A program made the translations under genes and the position numbers. From Streptomyces alanosinicus (GTDB lineage Bacteria; Actinomycetota; Actinomycetes; Streptomycetales; Streptomycetaceae): a DNA stretch of 58,168 bases. The notes below the pieces were generated by a model. That model worked only from the letters and a program-made list of their open reading frames with translations. It was not told where the DNA came from and did not search any database. The stretch lies in the NCBI RefSeq assembly GCF_014650595.1, contig NZ_BMVG01000042.1:1-58168 (forward strand), written 5' to 3'. Of this stretch, positions 16,362 through 25,426 are shown one piece after another. Position 1 is the first letter of the stretch. The number at the start of each line of letters is the position of its first letter.

Positions 16362-16892
16362 GTGTCAGAGGCATCAGAGGTGTCACACGTGACCGACGGA
16401 CTGATGATGGAACCGGGTTCGGGCGACCGGATCACGATCGGCGGGCTCCAGATCGAGGTGAAGGTCTCCGCGAAGGACGCCAAGCTGAACTCGGCCTTCG
16501 AGGTCGTCGTCCCCCCGGGGTTTGACGTCGGCGCCCACCGCCACGACCACGGCGAGGAGATCTTCTACGTCCTGGAGGGCGAACTCGACCTGCTCGCCTT
16601 CGAACCGGTGGACATCAGCGGCGACAACTGGCGCGAGTGGCGCTCCCGCGACGGCCGGAGCGTGCTGCGGGCCGGCCCCGGCAGCATGATCTTCGTGCCG
16701 CCGGGCTGCCCCCACGCGTTCGCCAACCCGACCGACACCGAGGCCCGGATGCTCTTCCTGTCCTTCCCGGCCGGCCACGAGGACTATCTGCGCGAACTGG
16801 CCGGCCTGGTCAACGGCCGGGCCGGCACCGAGGCCGTCGTCGAACTCCGCAACCGCCACGGCATCGAACAGCTCACCACGATCGCGGCCTGA
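16362..16892 (+). CDS. Cupin-domain protein
   Basis: This encodes 176 aa if started at GTG 16362, which has GGAAAGG eight bases upstream. In-frame GTGs at 16320, 16353 and 16389 leave the start open. The two cupin motifs are present: GAHRHDHGEEIFYVLEGELD (metal-binding His, His, Glu) and PPGCPHAFANP. Cupins in aromatic polyketide clusters act as cyclases, dioxygenases or hydroxylases. Which of these applies cannot be told. The region before the start consists of short repeats (AGTGACCTTCAGA and GGTGTCAGA units), which scatter GTG codons. Confidence 0.8.
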   Translation: MSEASEVSHVTDGLMMEPGSGDRITIGGLQIEVKVSAKDAKLNSAFEVVVPPGFDVGAHRHDHGEEIFYVLEGELDLLAFEPVDISGDNWREWRSRDGRSVLRAGPGSMIFVPPGCPHAFANPTDTEARMLFLSFPAGHEDYLRELAGLVNGRAGTEAVVELRNRHGIEQLTTIAA

Positions 16893-17027
16893 CCGCGGGC
16901 CCGCTGTGTGCCTCGGCCGGCGGCTCCGGCGCCTGTCGTATCGTTCCTGAAGAGGCGCCCGAGCCGTCCCGTCCGGGCCGCATGGGCCGCCCGAGCCGCC
17001 CGAACCCGCGAACAGGAGTCCTCCGCC

Positions 17028-17744
17028 GTGTCCTCTTCCCGCCCGGTCCGGGTGCTGCTGGTGGAGGACGACGACCTGATGCGCCGCTCCTTCAGCGTCG
17101 CGCTGGAGCGCTACGGCTACGAGATGAAGGCCGCGGCCGACGGTCTCACGGGGCTCGAACTGTTCCGGGACGAGGACTTCGACCTGCTGATCCTGGATGT
17201 GATGCTGCCCGGCCTGGACGGGATCGGGTTGTGCCGCAGGGTCCGGGAGACGAGCCTGGTGCCGGTGCTGATGATGTCCGCCCGGGGCGACGGACTCGAT
17301 GTCGTCGCCGGTCTGGAGGCCGGCGCGGACGACTACGTGGTCAAGCCCGTGGACACGTACGTGCTCGTCGCCCGCATCCGCTCGCTGCTGCGCAGGGCGA
17401 CGTACGCGCCCGTGCCGGGACCGGAGCGCGCCGGGGGCGAGGGACCGGCGGCCGAGGGGGACGTGCTGGTCTTCGGGGAGCTGACCATCGACACCGCCGG
17501 CATGGAGGTGTCCGTCCGCGGCGACCGGGTGGCGCTGACCCCGACCGAGCTGAAGCTGCTGCTGGAGTTCGCCGCCCACCCGGGCGTCGTACTGGAACGG
17601 CACACCCTGCTGCGCGACGTCTGGGAGTACGGCTGGGACGGTGACAGCCGCGTCGTGGACCTGTGTGTGCAGCGGCTGCGCCGGAAGCTGGGCCGGGAGC
17701 GGATCGAGACGGTGCGCGGGTTCGGCTACAAGTTCAGGCGCTGA
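17028..17744 (+). CDS. OmpR-family response regulator
   Basis: This encodes 238 aa from GTG 17028, with AGGAG ten bases upstream. The receiver domain begins RVLLVEDDDLMRRSFSVALE, with phospho-acceptor Asp57 in LLILDVMLPG and the conserved Lys in DDYVVKPVD. A winged-helix output domain follows (LTPTELKLLLEFAAHPG, then VDLCVQRLRRKLG). It is followed six bases later by its sensor kinase and then by an ABC transporter that it probably controls. Confidence 0.96.
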   Translation: MSSSRPVRVLLVEDDDLMRRSFSVALERYGYEMKAAADGLTGLELFRDEDFDLLILDVMLPGLDGIGLCRRVRETSLVPVLMMSARGDGLDVVAGLEAGADDYVVKPVDTYVLVARIRSLLRRATYAPVPGPERAGGEGPAAEGDVLVFGELTIDTAGMEVSVRGDRVALTPTELKLLLEFAAHPGVVLERHTLLRDVWEYGWDGDSRVVDLCVQRLRRKLGRERIETVRGFGYKFRR

Positions 17745-17749
17745 GACGG

Positions 17750-19033
17750 ATGCGTCGGTATCAGCGGCTGTGGGCCGGGCGCGCGTCCCTGCGGTGGAAG
17801 ATCGCCGCGCTGGCCGCGGCCACCGCCTGCCTCGTCGTGGCGGCGGTGGGCGTGCTGGTGCACCTGTGGACCGCACACGACATCCGCGACCGGGCCGAGG
17901 CGCAGGCGTTCAACACCGTGTACTCGGCCATGGACGTCTACCGGCGCACCGGAGCGCTGGCGGACGGCGCCCGGCTGGACCCGGCCGACCTGCCCGCGCC
18001 CCTCGCCCACCCGGCCGACGGCGCCCGGCACACGGCCTACGACGGGCACGTCGAGGGAAACTCCGGGCCGAGCGTCTGGGGCGCCCAGCGGACCGGCGGC
18101 CCGGGCAGTCCGGTCCTCGCCGTCCAGGTCAACATGAGCGGCGACCTCTACACCCTGCGCCGGCTCGACCTGATCATGACGGTGGCCTCGCTGGCCGCGC
18201 TCGCGCTGGCCACCCCGTTCGCGGTCTACGGGGCCGGGCTGCTCGCCCGCAGGCTGCGGCGGGTCTCCGAGACCGCGGGCCGCATCTCCGCCGGTGACCT
18301 CGACGCCCGGACCGGGCCCACCAAGGGCCGCGACGAGGTGGCCGACATCGCCGCCGTCGTCGACCTCATGGCCGACAGCCTCGGCAGGCGGCTGCGCACC
18401 GAGCGGCGGTTCACCGCGGACGTGGCCCATGAGCTGCGCACCCCGGTCGGCGGTCTGCTGGCCGCCGCGGACCTGCTGCCACCGGGCGAGACGGAGGATC
18501 TGCTGCGGGCCCGGGTCCGCGATCTGCGCGGTCTGGTCGAGGATCTGCTGGAGATCTCCCGCCTGGACGCCGGCGTCGAAGAGCCCGTGCGCGCCCGGGT
18601 GCCGCTCGGCGCCGTCGTCTCCGAGGCCGTCGCCCGCACCGGCCTCGACACCGAGGTCACCGTCGACGGCGGCGCCGGTGACGACATTGACGCCGGTGAC
18701 GCCGGGCGCGGGGAGAGCGTGGAGACCGATCCGCGGCGCCTGGAGCGGATCGTCAGCAACCTCGTCGGCAACGCCCACCGGCACGGGAACGGCCCGGTGC
18801 GGGTCACCGTCGAGGGCCGTACCGTCGTCGTACGCGACCACGGCCCCGGCTTCCCGGAGGAGCTGCTGCGGGACGGCCCGCGCCGCTTCCACACCGGCGC
18901 CGGCGAGCGCGGCACGGGCCACGGCCTCGGCCTGACCATCGCGCTGGGACAGGCCCGGCTGCTCGGCGCCGAACTGCGCCTGGACAACGCCCCCGACGGC
19001 GGCGCCGTCGCCACCCTGCGCCTGCCGGACTGA
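17750..19033 (+). CDS. Sensor histidine kinase
   Basis: This encodes 427 aa from ATG 17750. An N-terminal membrane helix (IAALAAATACLVVAAVGVLV), an extracytoplasmic segment of about 100 residues and a second helix are followed by HAMP. The dimerisation domain has phospho-His227 in ADVAHELRTPVGG. The ATPase domain shows N-box NLVGNAHRH, DHGPGFP and GTGHGLGLTIALGQ. The topology resembles CseC-like envelope-stress kinases. It is paired with the regulator at 17028-17744. Confidence 0.95.
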   Translation: MRRYQRLWAGRASLRWKIAALAAATACLVVAAVGVLVHLWTAHDIRDRAEAQAFNTVYSAMDVYRRTGALADGARLDPADLPAPLAHPADGARHTAYDGHVEGNSGPSVWGAQRTGGPGSPVLAVQVNMSGDLYTLRRLDLIMTVASLAALALATPFAVYGAGLLARRLRRVSETAGRISAGDLDARTGPTKGRDEVADIAAVVDLMADSLGRRLRTERRFTADVAHELRTPVGGLLAAADLLPPGETEDLLRARVRDLRGLVEDLLEISRLDAGVEEPVRARVPLGAVVSEAVARTGLDTEVTVDGGAGDDIDAGDAGRGESVETDPRRLERIVSNLVGNAHRHGNGPVRVTVEGRTVVVRDHGPGFPEELLRDGPRRFHTGAGERGTGHGLGLTIALGQARLLGAELRLDNAPDGGAVATLRLPD

Positions 19034-19209
19034 CCGCCGGGCGTGCCGGGCTGACCGCCGCCCGCCGCCCCGCAGAACTGCCCCCGCAGAGCTGCCCCTA
19101 CAGAACTGCTACGAAGCGGCGCGGCAGCCGATACACACGGGCTCAGACCCCGATACGTTCCCCCGACACCCTTCGGAGTGCACCGTTCCGCACCCGAAGA
19201 GGAGTCCCC

Positions 19210-20019
19210 GTGAGCGCCGACCCCGTCTACCCCGCCGGCCCCGTCGACCGCTTTGCCCCACACGCGCTGCACACGGCGCCGGGGATCGCGGCCGCCACCA
19301 CCGACCTGACCAAGGTCTACGGCAGCGGCGACACCCGGGTCGTCGCCCTGGACCGGGTCAGCATCGCCTTCCGCGAGGGCGAGTTCACCGCGATCATGGG
19401 CCCCTCCGGCTGCGGCAAGTCCACCCTGATGCACTGCGCCGCCGGTCTCGACACGCCCAGCTCAGGCTCCGTACGCATCGGCACCACCGAACTGAGCACG
19501 CTCGGCGACCGGCAGCTCACCCGACTGCGCCGCGACCGGATCGGCTTCGTCTTCCAGGCGTTCAACCTGCTGCCGACGCTGACCGCGCTGGAGAACATCA
19601 CCCTGCCCTCGGCCATCGCCGGACGCCGGCCCGAGGGGCAATGGCTGGACCGCGTGGTCTCCACGGTCGGCCTCGCCGGGCGCCTGGACCACCGGCCCGC
19701 CCAGCTCTCCGGCGGACAGCAGCAGCGCGTCGCGGTGGCGCGCGCCCTGGTGTCCCGGCCCGCGATCGTCTTCGGCGACGAACCCACCGGCAACCTCGAC
19801 TCCCGGGCCGGCGCCGAGGTCCTCGGCTTCCTGCGCGACTCGGTGCGTGAGCTGGGCCAGACCGTGGTCATGGTCACCCACGACCCCGTCGCCGCCGGCT
19901 ATGCCGACCGCGTCGTCTTCCTCTCCGACGGCCGCCTGGTGGACGAGATGGTGCACCCCACCCCGGACCGGGTCCTCGACGTCATGAGGACGTTCGACAC
20001 CCGGTCGCGCACCAGCTGA
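19210..20019 (+). CDS. ABC transporter ATP-binding protein (MacB/LolD type)
   Basis: This encodes 269 aa from GTG 19210, with GAAGAGGAG upstream. Walker A is MGPSGCGKSTLMH, the signature LSGGQQQRVAVARAL and Walker B IVFGDEPTGNLDSRAG, with the H-loop VMVTHD. The Q-loop VFQAFNLLPTLTALEN is typical of MacB-like pumps. With the FtsX-type permease next to it, it forms a two-gene efflux or envelope-maintenance transporter, probably controlled by the two-component pair upstream. The 176-base gap before it has three imperfect GCAGAACTGCCCC-like repeats and no gene. Confidence 0.96.
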   Translation: MSADPVYPAGPVDRFAPHALHTAPGIAAATTDLTKVYGSGDTRVVALDRVSIAFREGEFTAIMGPSGCGKSTLMHCAAGLDTPSSGSVRIGTTELSTLGDRQLTRLRRDRIGFVFQAFNLLPTLTALENITLPSAIAGRRPEGQWLDRVVSTVGLAGRLDHRPAQLSGGQQQRVAVARALVSRPAIVFGDEPTGNLDSRAGAEVLGFLRDSVRELGQTVVMVTHDPVAAGYADRVVFLSDGRLVDEMVHPTPDRVLDVMRTFDTRSRTS

Positions 20020-20089
20020 CCCCTCTCCACGCATCTTCGATTCTTCGAATCTTCGATTTTCTTCGGATCTACGAAAGCCAGAGCCACCC

Positions 20090-22651
20090 ATGCTGAGAAC
20101 AGCCCTGCGCAACGTCCTGGCGCACAAGGCCCGTCAGATCATGACCGTCCTCGCCGTCTGCCTGGGGGTCGCGTTCGTCAGTGGCACCCTGGTCTTCGCG
20201 GACTCCACCGCCGCGGCCCACCGCGCCGCCGCCTCGAAGGACTTCGCCGGTGTCGCGGTCACCGTGACCGGCAAGGAGCCCGCGTCCGGGGGCGCCGGCG
20301 ATCCGCGCAGCGGCGTGCTCACCGACGCGCTGGCCCGCAAGCTGGCCCGCGTGCCGGGGGTCGCCGCCGTACGCCCCTCCGTCGACGGCTCCGCCGCCCT
20401 GAACGCGGCCGACGGCACCCCGCTGCGGGTCCGTACCGGCGCGAACCAGGCCGCCGCCTACGTACCCGGTGCGGACGGCAAGGACAGCCGCTACCCGGTC
20501 GTCGAGGGCCGGGCCCCGGCGCACCGCGGTGAACTCGCCGTGGACAGCGGCACCGCGGCCGCGGGCCACTTCCGCATCGGCGACACGGTCACGCTGGCCA
20601 CCGACGGCCCGGTCATGACCAAGCGGCTCGTCGGCATCGTCACCACCACCGACACCCGGGTGACCGCCGGCGGCACCCTCGCCCTGTTCGACCGGGCGAC
20701 CGCCCAGCGGCTGTTCGCGTCCCCGGGCCACTACACCGGCATCGACCTGTCCGCCGCGCCCGGCACCGACGCCTCCCAACTCGCAGACCGGGTCACGGCC
20801 GTACTCCCGGCCGACCGGGCCGAGGCCACCACCGGCGCCGCCCAGGCCGCCCAGCAGGCCGTCCTCGTCGACACCCTGACCCGGGGCTATGCGAAGCTGC
20901 CGCTGGTCTTCGCCGGGGTCTCGCTGTTCATCGGCTCGTTCCTCGTCATCAACACCTTCACCATGCTCGTCTCCCGGCGCACCCGTGAGATCGCGCTGCT
21001 GCGGGCGATCGGCGCCTCGCGCCGCCAGATCTCCCGCTCCGTCCTCCTGGAGGCCCTGGCCGTCGGCCTTCTCGCGTCGGCCGCCGGTTTCCTGCTCGGC
21101 CTCGGCATCGCCTCGGCGCTGCCCTCCGTCCTGAGCACCGGCGAGAACGCGCTGCCCGACGGCCCGCTGGTGATCGGCCCGCGCCCGGTCATGGCCGCGC
21201 TCGGCGTCGGCGTGGGCGTCACGCTGCTCGCCGCGTGGCTGCCGTCCCGCCGGGCGGCCAAGGTCGCGCCCGTCGAGGCGATGCGTACGGCGGACCAGCC
21301 GCCCGCCGCCGGCTGGTCCCGGATCCGCGCCGTGAGCGGCCTCGCTCTCCTCGTCCTCGGCGTCGTCCGGCTGGTGTCGCTGACCGGAACGAAGGACGCC
21401 TCGGAGGAGAACCTGCGGAGCGCGATGCTCGGCTGCGCGCTCCTGGCCGCCGCCCTGATCGTCCTCGCGCCGCTGCTCGCCGTCCCCGTCGTCCACCTGA
21501 CCGGACGGCTGACCGGCCGCTTCGGGATCACCGGCCGGCTCGCCCGGGACAACGCGCTGCGCGACCCCCGGCGCACCTCCGCCACCGCCGCCACCCTCCT
21601 CATCAGCACCGCGCTGGTCGCCGGGCTCGCCACCCTCGGCAACTCCACCGCACAGGCCCTCGACCGCCAGGCCGCGGCGGGGCTCGGCGCCGACTACGTG
21701 ATCAGCGCCCGCACCACCACGACCGGCATCGACCCGGCCGCCGTACGACGGGTGGCCGACGCCCCCGGCGTACGGACCGCGACCGCCGTCACGGACTCCA
21801 CCCTCGTCACCGGCGGCCATGTCCGGGACATCTCCGGCGTCGACCCCCGTACCGTGCGCGACGTCATGCGGCTCGACTTCGTCAGCGGCTCCGCCGAGCG
21901 TCTCGGGCCGGGCCGGATCGCCGTCTCGGCGACCACCGCCCGGGAGACCCGTACGGCCACGGGCAGCAGGCTGACGGCCACCATCGGCCGCGAGCAGCAG
22001 CCGAAGACGTACACCGTCGTGGGCGTGTACCAGGACAACCCCATCGCCCACGACGCGCTCGGCGCCCGTACCGAGGTCGCGAAGGACAGCTTCCTGCCCG
22101 GCTCCGTCCAGCGGATCCTGGTCCGCACCGACACCGGCGCGGTGTCCCCGTCCACCGAGGAGCGGCTGCGCACCGCCGTCGGCGACAGCCCGCTGCTGAA
22201 GGTGCAGGACCGGCGGCAGCTCGTCGACGAGGCCGCCGGCACCATGGCCGACCTGCTGAGCGTGATGTACGGGCTGCTCGTCATCGGCGCGGTGATCGGC
22301 GCACTCGGCATCGTGAACACCCTGGCCATGTCGGTCGCCGAACGCACCCGCGAGATCGGCGCGCTGCGCGCCCTCGGCATGGAGCGCGCGGCCGTCCGCC
22401 GGATGATCCGTCTGGAAGCGGTCACCGTCGCCGCGTTCGGGACCTTTCTCGGCCTGGCCGGCGGTCTGTTCGCCGCCTGGGCGGTCGGCTCACTGGCCAA
22501 CGGCGCGATGGACCGGTACTCGCTGTCCCTGCCGTGGGGAACCCTGCTCCTCGTGTGCCTGCTGTCCCTCGCGACCGGCGCCCTCGCCGCCACGGTCCCG
22601 GCCCGCCGGGCAGCCGCGCTGAGCCCGCTGGAGGCAGTCGCGGCGGCCTGA
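20090..22651 (+). CDS. ABC transporter permease (two FtsX domains)
   Basis: This encodes 853 aa from ATG 20090. One N-terminal helix and an extracellular domain are followed by an FtsX domain (FIGSFLVINTFTMLVSRRTR and EIALLRAIGASRRQI). A second extracellular domain and a second FtsX domain follow (GIVNTLAMSVAERTREIGAL). The duplicated eight-to-ten helix layout is usual for actinobacterial MacB-like permeases of about 850 aa. It partners the ATPase at 19210-20019. The 70-base gap between the two holds short TTCGAT/TTCGAA repeats. Confidence 0.95.
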   Translation: MLRTALRNVLAHKARQIMTVLAVCLGVAFVSGTLVFADSTAAAHRAAASKDFAGVAVTVTGKEPASGGAGDPRSGVLTDALARKLARVPGVAAVRPSVDGSAALNAADGTPLRVRTGANQAAAYVPGADGKDSRYPVVEGRAPAHRGELAVDSGTAAAGHFRIGDTVTLATDGPVMTKRLVGIVTTTDTRVTAGGTLALFDRATAQRLFASPGHYTGIDLSAAPGTDASQLADRVTAVLPADRAEATTGAAQAAQQAVLVDTLTRGYAKLPLVFAGVSLFIGSFLVINTFTMLVSRRTREIALLRAIGASRRQISRSVLLEALAVGLLASAAGFLLGLGIASALPSVLSTGENALPDGPLVIGPRPVMAALGVGVGVTLLAAWLPSRRAAKVAPVEAMRTADQPPAAGWSRIRAVSGLALLVLGVVRLVSLTGTKDASEENLRSAMLGCALLAAALIVLAPLLAVPVVHLTGRLTGRFGITGRLARDNALRDPRRTSATAATLLISTALVAGLATLGNSTAQALDRQAAAGLGADYVISARTTTTGIDPAAVRRVADAPGVRTATAVTDSTLVTGGHVRDISGVDPRTVRDVMRLDFVSGSAERLGPGRIAVSATTARETRTATGSRLTATIGREQQPKTYTVVGVYQDNPIAHDALGARTEVAKDSFLPGSVQRILVRTDTGAVSPSTEERLRTAVGDSPLLKVQDRRQLVDEAAGTMADLLSVMYGLLVIGAVIGALGIVNTLAMSVAERTREIGALRALGMERAAVRRMIRLEAVTVAAFGTFLGLAGGLFAAWAVGSLANGAMDRYSLSLPWGTLLLVCLLSLATGALAATVPARRAAALSPLEAVAAA

Positions 22652-22687
22652 CCCGGGGTTTCCCACCAGGGCTTCCCCTTAGTCCTC

Positions 22688-23317
22688 TTAGTCCTCGCCG
22701 TACCGCCTCGCCGAGGCGTCCACATGGGCGAGCCGCCGCAGGGCGCCGAACACCGCCTCGCCCAGCACGGTCCCGACCACCATGCCCTCCACCATGTCCT
22801 CGACCGCCACCTGCCGGTCCAGGTATCCGAGGTCGGCGCGGGCGACCTGCTCGGCGGCATCGGCGTAGTCGTCGAGCACGTCGGCGAACGCCCCGTGGCC
22901 CAACCGGGCCATGGCGGCAAGGGCCTCGGCCAGTTCGACGGCGGCGGGGTTCGACGCCTGCGCCCGCCAGCCACGCCGGGAGACGAGGTCGGCGACGATG
23001 CCGCGGGCCGCCGCCGACTCGGCGTCGTCGTACGCGGCGCTCGCGCCGCCGACCCGGTCCGCCGCGGCGCCGAGCACCTTGTGCAGGGGACGCTCCGGGT
23101 CGTCGAGGGCCGCCAGTACGTCCGCGATCTCGGCCACCCGCATGCCGCCCACGTCGAGCAGGGCGCGGATCAGCCGCAGCCGGCGTTCGTGCGTCTCGTC
23201 GTAGCTCGCCTGGTTCCGGCTGGTCAGCTCGCCCGGGGGCAGCAGGCCCTCACGGACGTAGTACTTGATCGTCGGCACCGGCACTCCGGTCTTCCGGCTC
23301 AACTCCCCAACGCGCAC
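22688..23317 (-). CDS. MerR-family transcriptional regulator
   Basis: This encodes 209 aa from the start at 23317. The N-terminus MRVGELSRKTGVPVPTIKYY and VREGLLPPGE is the MerR winged HTH, followed by the dimerisation helix LIRALLDVGGMRVAEIADVL. The C-terminal ~110 residues form an all-helical effector domain without cysteines typical of metal sensors, so an organic ligand is more likely. It is divergent from a membrane-protein pair. Two dyads in the shared region are likely operators. Confidence 0.92.
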   Translation of the reverse strand: MRVGELSRKTGVPVPTIKYYVREGLLPPGELTSRNQASYDETHERRLRLIRALLDVGGMRVAEIADVLAALDDPERPLHKVLGAAADRVGGASAAYDDAESAAARGIVADLVSRRGWRAQASNPAAVELAEALAAMARLGHGAFADVLDDYADAAEQVARADLGYLDRQVAVEDMVEGMVVGTVLGEAVFGALRRLAHVDASARRYGED

Positions 23318-23387
23318 TGCCGGTTCACTCCTCGGCCTTCGTCATGCCCACCGCGCCGGCCCCTTGCCGACCCGCCACCCAATGATA

Positions 23388-23426
23388 GATAGTGGCGCTA
23401 TCGGATAGCGGATAGTTCCGCTATCC
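23388..23426. promoter_or_regulatory. Double operator for the MerR regulator
   Basis: Two adjacent dyads share the core GATAG/CTATC. The first is GATAG-N5-CTATC at 23388-23402. The second is a perfect 10-base inverted repeat GGATAGCGGA-TAGT-TCCGCTATCC at 23403-23426. They lie between the MerR gene and the divergent membrane-protein gene, where an autoregulatory operator is expected. Confidence 0.75.
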
Positions 23427-23441
23427 ACTTTGGGGGTGGTC

Positions 23442-24425
23442 ATGAATTCCTTACGGATGTCCTCGCAGCGGCCATACCGATCACGGCCGCCATATCTGTC
23501 ATTGGACTCATATCGGTCATGGCATCGACCGCTGGTGCTGTTCTCGGCGGCGATGGCGGTGACGGCGGTCATGTCCGCGGTGGGACTCCTCGTCGACGAC
23601 CGGGTCCTCGTGGGCGCGCCGGTCTGGGCCAAGCCGTTCAAGTTCTCGGTCTCGTTCGTGGCGTACTGTCTCTCGCTGGCCTGGATGCTCTCGTTCCTGC
23701 GCCGTGGCCGGCGCGTGGGCTGGTGGGCGGGGACCGTCGTCGCGGTGACGGGTCTCGTCGAGATGGTGATCATCACGGGGCAGGCCGCGCGGGGAAAGCG
23801 CAGCCACTTCAACCACGAGACACCCTTCGACACGGCGCTCTACAACACGATGGCCGTCACCGTCGCCATCCTGTGGGCGGCCACGCTGGTCGTCGCGGTG
23901 CTGCTGCTCCGCGCCCGGATCGCCGACCGCGCGGCCGCCTGGGCGATGCGCTGCGGCCTCGTCCTGGCCCTGGCCGGAGCCGCCGTCGGCTTCCTGATGA
24001 CCCGGCCCGCACCGGGGCAGCGCCGCGGCGTCTCCAAGGTGATCGGCGCGCACAGCGTGGGCGTGCCGGACGGCGGCCCCTCGATGCCCCTGACCGGCTG
24101 GTCCACGACCGGCGGCGATCTACGCGTCCCGCACTTCGTCGGGATGCACGCGCTGCAACTCCTGCCGGCCCTGGTCATGGTGCTGACCGGACTCGCCCCG
24201 CGCTTCGCCCGCCTCGCCGACGACCGGCTCCGGCTGCGCCTGGTACTGCTCGCCTCGGGGGCCTACGCGGCCGTCTTCGCCCTGGTCCTCTGGCAGGCCC
24301 TGCGCGGCCGGCCGCTGACCGCCCCGGACGAAGCGATGTGGGGGGCGGCCGGCCTGATCCTGACGGCAGTTGCTCTGGGCACGTACGGATCGTTCGCCTC
24401 CGTGCCGAAGGAACTCAGGCCATGA
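23442..24425 (+). CDS. Multi-helix membrane protein of unknown function, TTA codon near start
   Basis: This encodes 327 aa from ATG 23442, with GGGGGTGG just upstream. About seven hydrophobic segments are visible, the first around LVLFSAAMAVTAVMSAVGLL. A conserved-looking motif APVWAKPFKFSVSFVAYCLS follows. The family is not recognised with confidence. Codon 4 is TTA (23451-23453), implying bldA control if this start is right. The next start at 23457 would exclude it. It is coupled to the ABA4-like gene (ATGA overlap) and probably repressed or activated by the divergent MerR protein. Confidence 0.8.
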   Translation: MNSLRMSSQRPYRSRPPYLSLDSYRSWHRPLVLFSAAMAVTAVMSAVGLLVDDRVLVGAPVWAKPFKFSVSFVAYCLSLAWMLSFLRRGRRVGWWAGTVVAVTGLVEMVIITGQAARGKRSHFNHETPFDTALYNTMAVTVAILWAATLVVAVLLLRARIADRAAAWAMRCGLVLALAGAAVGFLMTRPAPGQRRGVSKVIGAHSVGVPDGGPSMPLTGWSTTGGDLRVPHFVGMHALQLLPALVMVLTGLAPRFARLADDRLRLRLVLLASGAYAAVFALVLWQALRGRPLTAPDEAMWGAAGLILTAVALGTYGSFASVPKELRP

Positions 24426-24886
24426 CCGCATTCCTCTTCGCGCTCTCCTTCTGGCTGGCGGCACCGGTCTGGCTGCTCATGATCCTCGCGCCGGCGTGGG
24501 GCCCGACGGCCCGCATCGCCGGGTCACCGTGGACCGTGGTGCCCGTACTCGCCGTCTATCTCGGGCTCGCGGTTCCCGTGTTCCCCGAACTCTGGAGCGC
24601 GGTCAGCAGCCCGGACCTCGACACCTTCCGCCACCTGGTGGCCCTGGCAGACGGAGCGGGAGCCGTCTGGACACAGGTCATCGCCTGGGATCTGCTGATC
24701 GGTCAGTGGATGTACCTGGAGGGCAGGAGACTGGGCTTCTCCCCCCTGCTGATGGGCCCGTTGCTCGTGTTCACGATCCTGCTGTCACCCTGCGGACTGC
24801 TGACCTTCCTGGGCCTGCGCGCTGCCAGACACTGGCGTACGGCCCGCGATGCGATCGCCGGGGGCGTTGCCGGCGGAGCCGCATAG
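24422..24886 (+). CDS. ABA4-like family membrane protein
   Basis: This encodes 154 aa from ATG 24422, overlapping the upstream stop. Four hydrophobic segments and the motif VWTQVIAWDLLIGQWMYLEG match the ABA4-like (DUF4281) family, whose plant member acts in neoxanthin formation. The closing segment GPLLVFTILLSPCGLLTFLG is also typical. The bacterial role is unknown. It forms a two-gene unit with the preceding membrane protein under the MerR operator. Confidence 0.75.
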   Translation: MTAFLFALSFWLAAPVWLLMILAPAWGPTARIAGSPWTVVPVLAVYLGLAVPVFPELWSAVSSPDLDTFRHLVALADGAGAVWTQVIAWDLLIGQWMYLEGRRLGFSPLLMGPLLVFTILLSPCGLLTFLGLRAARHWRTARDAIAGGVAGGAA

Positions 24887-24946
24887 CGGTCTTCAGCGGT
24901 ATCACGAATGGCCGGTTCACGCTGCCCTGTGACAGGGTTGGGCGGC

Positions 24947-25384
24947 GTGAACTGCGTCTTCTGCCAGCTCATCCATGAAGGCACCGCACGTTGGGTAGCC
25001 CGTGAGACGGAGAGTTGTGCCTTCACCCCGCTGAACCCTCTCGCGCCGGGACATACGCTCGTGGTCCCCACCAGCCACTACGCGGACGTGTTCGACACCC
25101 CGCCCGATGTCCTGACCGCAACGGTGACGCTGGTCCAGCGCGTGGCCGCAGCCATGCGCACGGGCCTGGACGCCTCGGGCGTCAATATCCTGAGCGCCAG
25201 CGGACCGGGATCGGAACAGTCCGTGCCCCATCTGCACTTCCACGTCGTTCCGAGGTGGGTGGATGACGGGATCTCGACATGGCCGACCGGACAGTCCCGC
25301 CGGCGTCCCATCGGCGATCCAGGCACGCAACTGGCCGCCGCCCTCCAGCGTGACCACAAGCCGGGCACAAGCCGGGCCACATGA
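24947..25384 (+). CDS. HIT-family protein (histidine-triad nucleotide hydrolase/transferase)
   Basis: This encodes 145 aa from GTG 24947, chosen because the family starts close to the CVFCQL motif and AGGG lies 11 bases upstream. An ATG at 24908 adds 13 residues. The histidine triad is SVPHLHFHVVPRW. The nucleotide-binding part FTPLNPLAPGHTLVVPTSHY is also conserved. Such proteins hydrolyse nucleoside phosphoramidates or dinucleotides. It is a single gene, followed by a hairpin and the parS-like site. Confidence 0.88.
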   Translation: MNCVFCQLIHEGTARWVARETESCAFTPLNPLAPGHTLVVPTSHYADVFDTPPDVLTATVTLVQRVAAAMRTGLDASGVNILSASGPGSEQSVPHLHFHVVPRWVDDGISTWPTGQSRRRPIGDPGTQLAAALQRDHKPGTSRAT

Positions 25385-25404
25385 GCATGAGGTGAGTCAG
25401 AGTC

Positions 25405-25426
25405 CTGTCGGCCGAATGACCGACAG
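25405..25426 (+). terminator. Hairpin terminator after the HIT gene
   Basis: Perfect 7-base arms CTGTCGG and CCGACAG with an 8-base loop are followed by TTTC. It lies 20 bases after the HIT stop, and its last base overlaps the parS-like palindrome. Confidence 0.6.

Noticed and set aside
20069..22051. A 660-codon reverse frame opposite the ABC permease
   Set aside because: The composition is Gly/Arg/Asp-rich with no motif, while the forward strand has two FtsX domains. It is a shadow frame.
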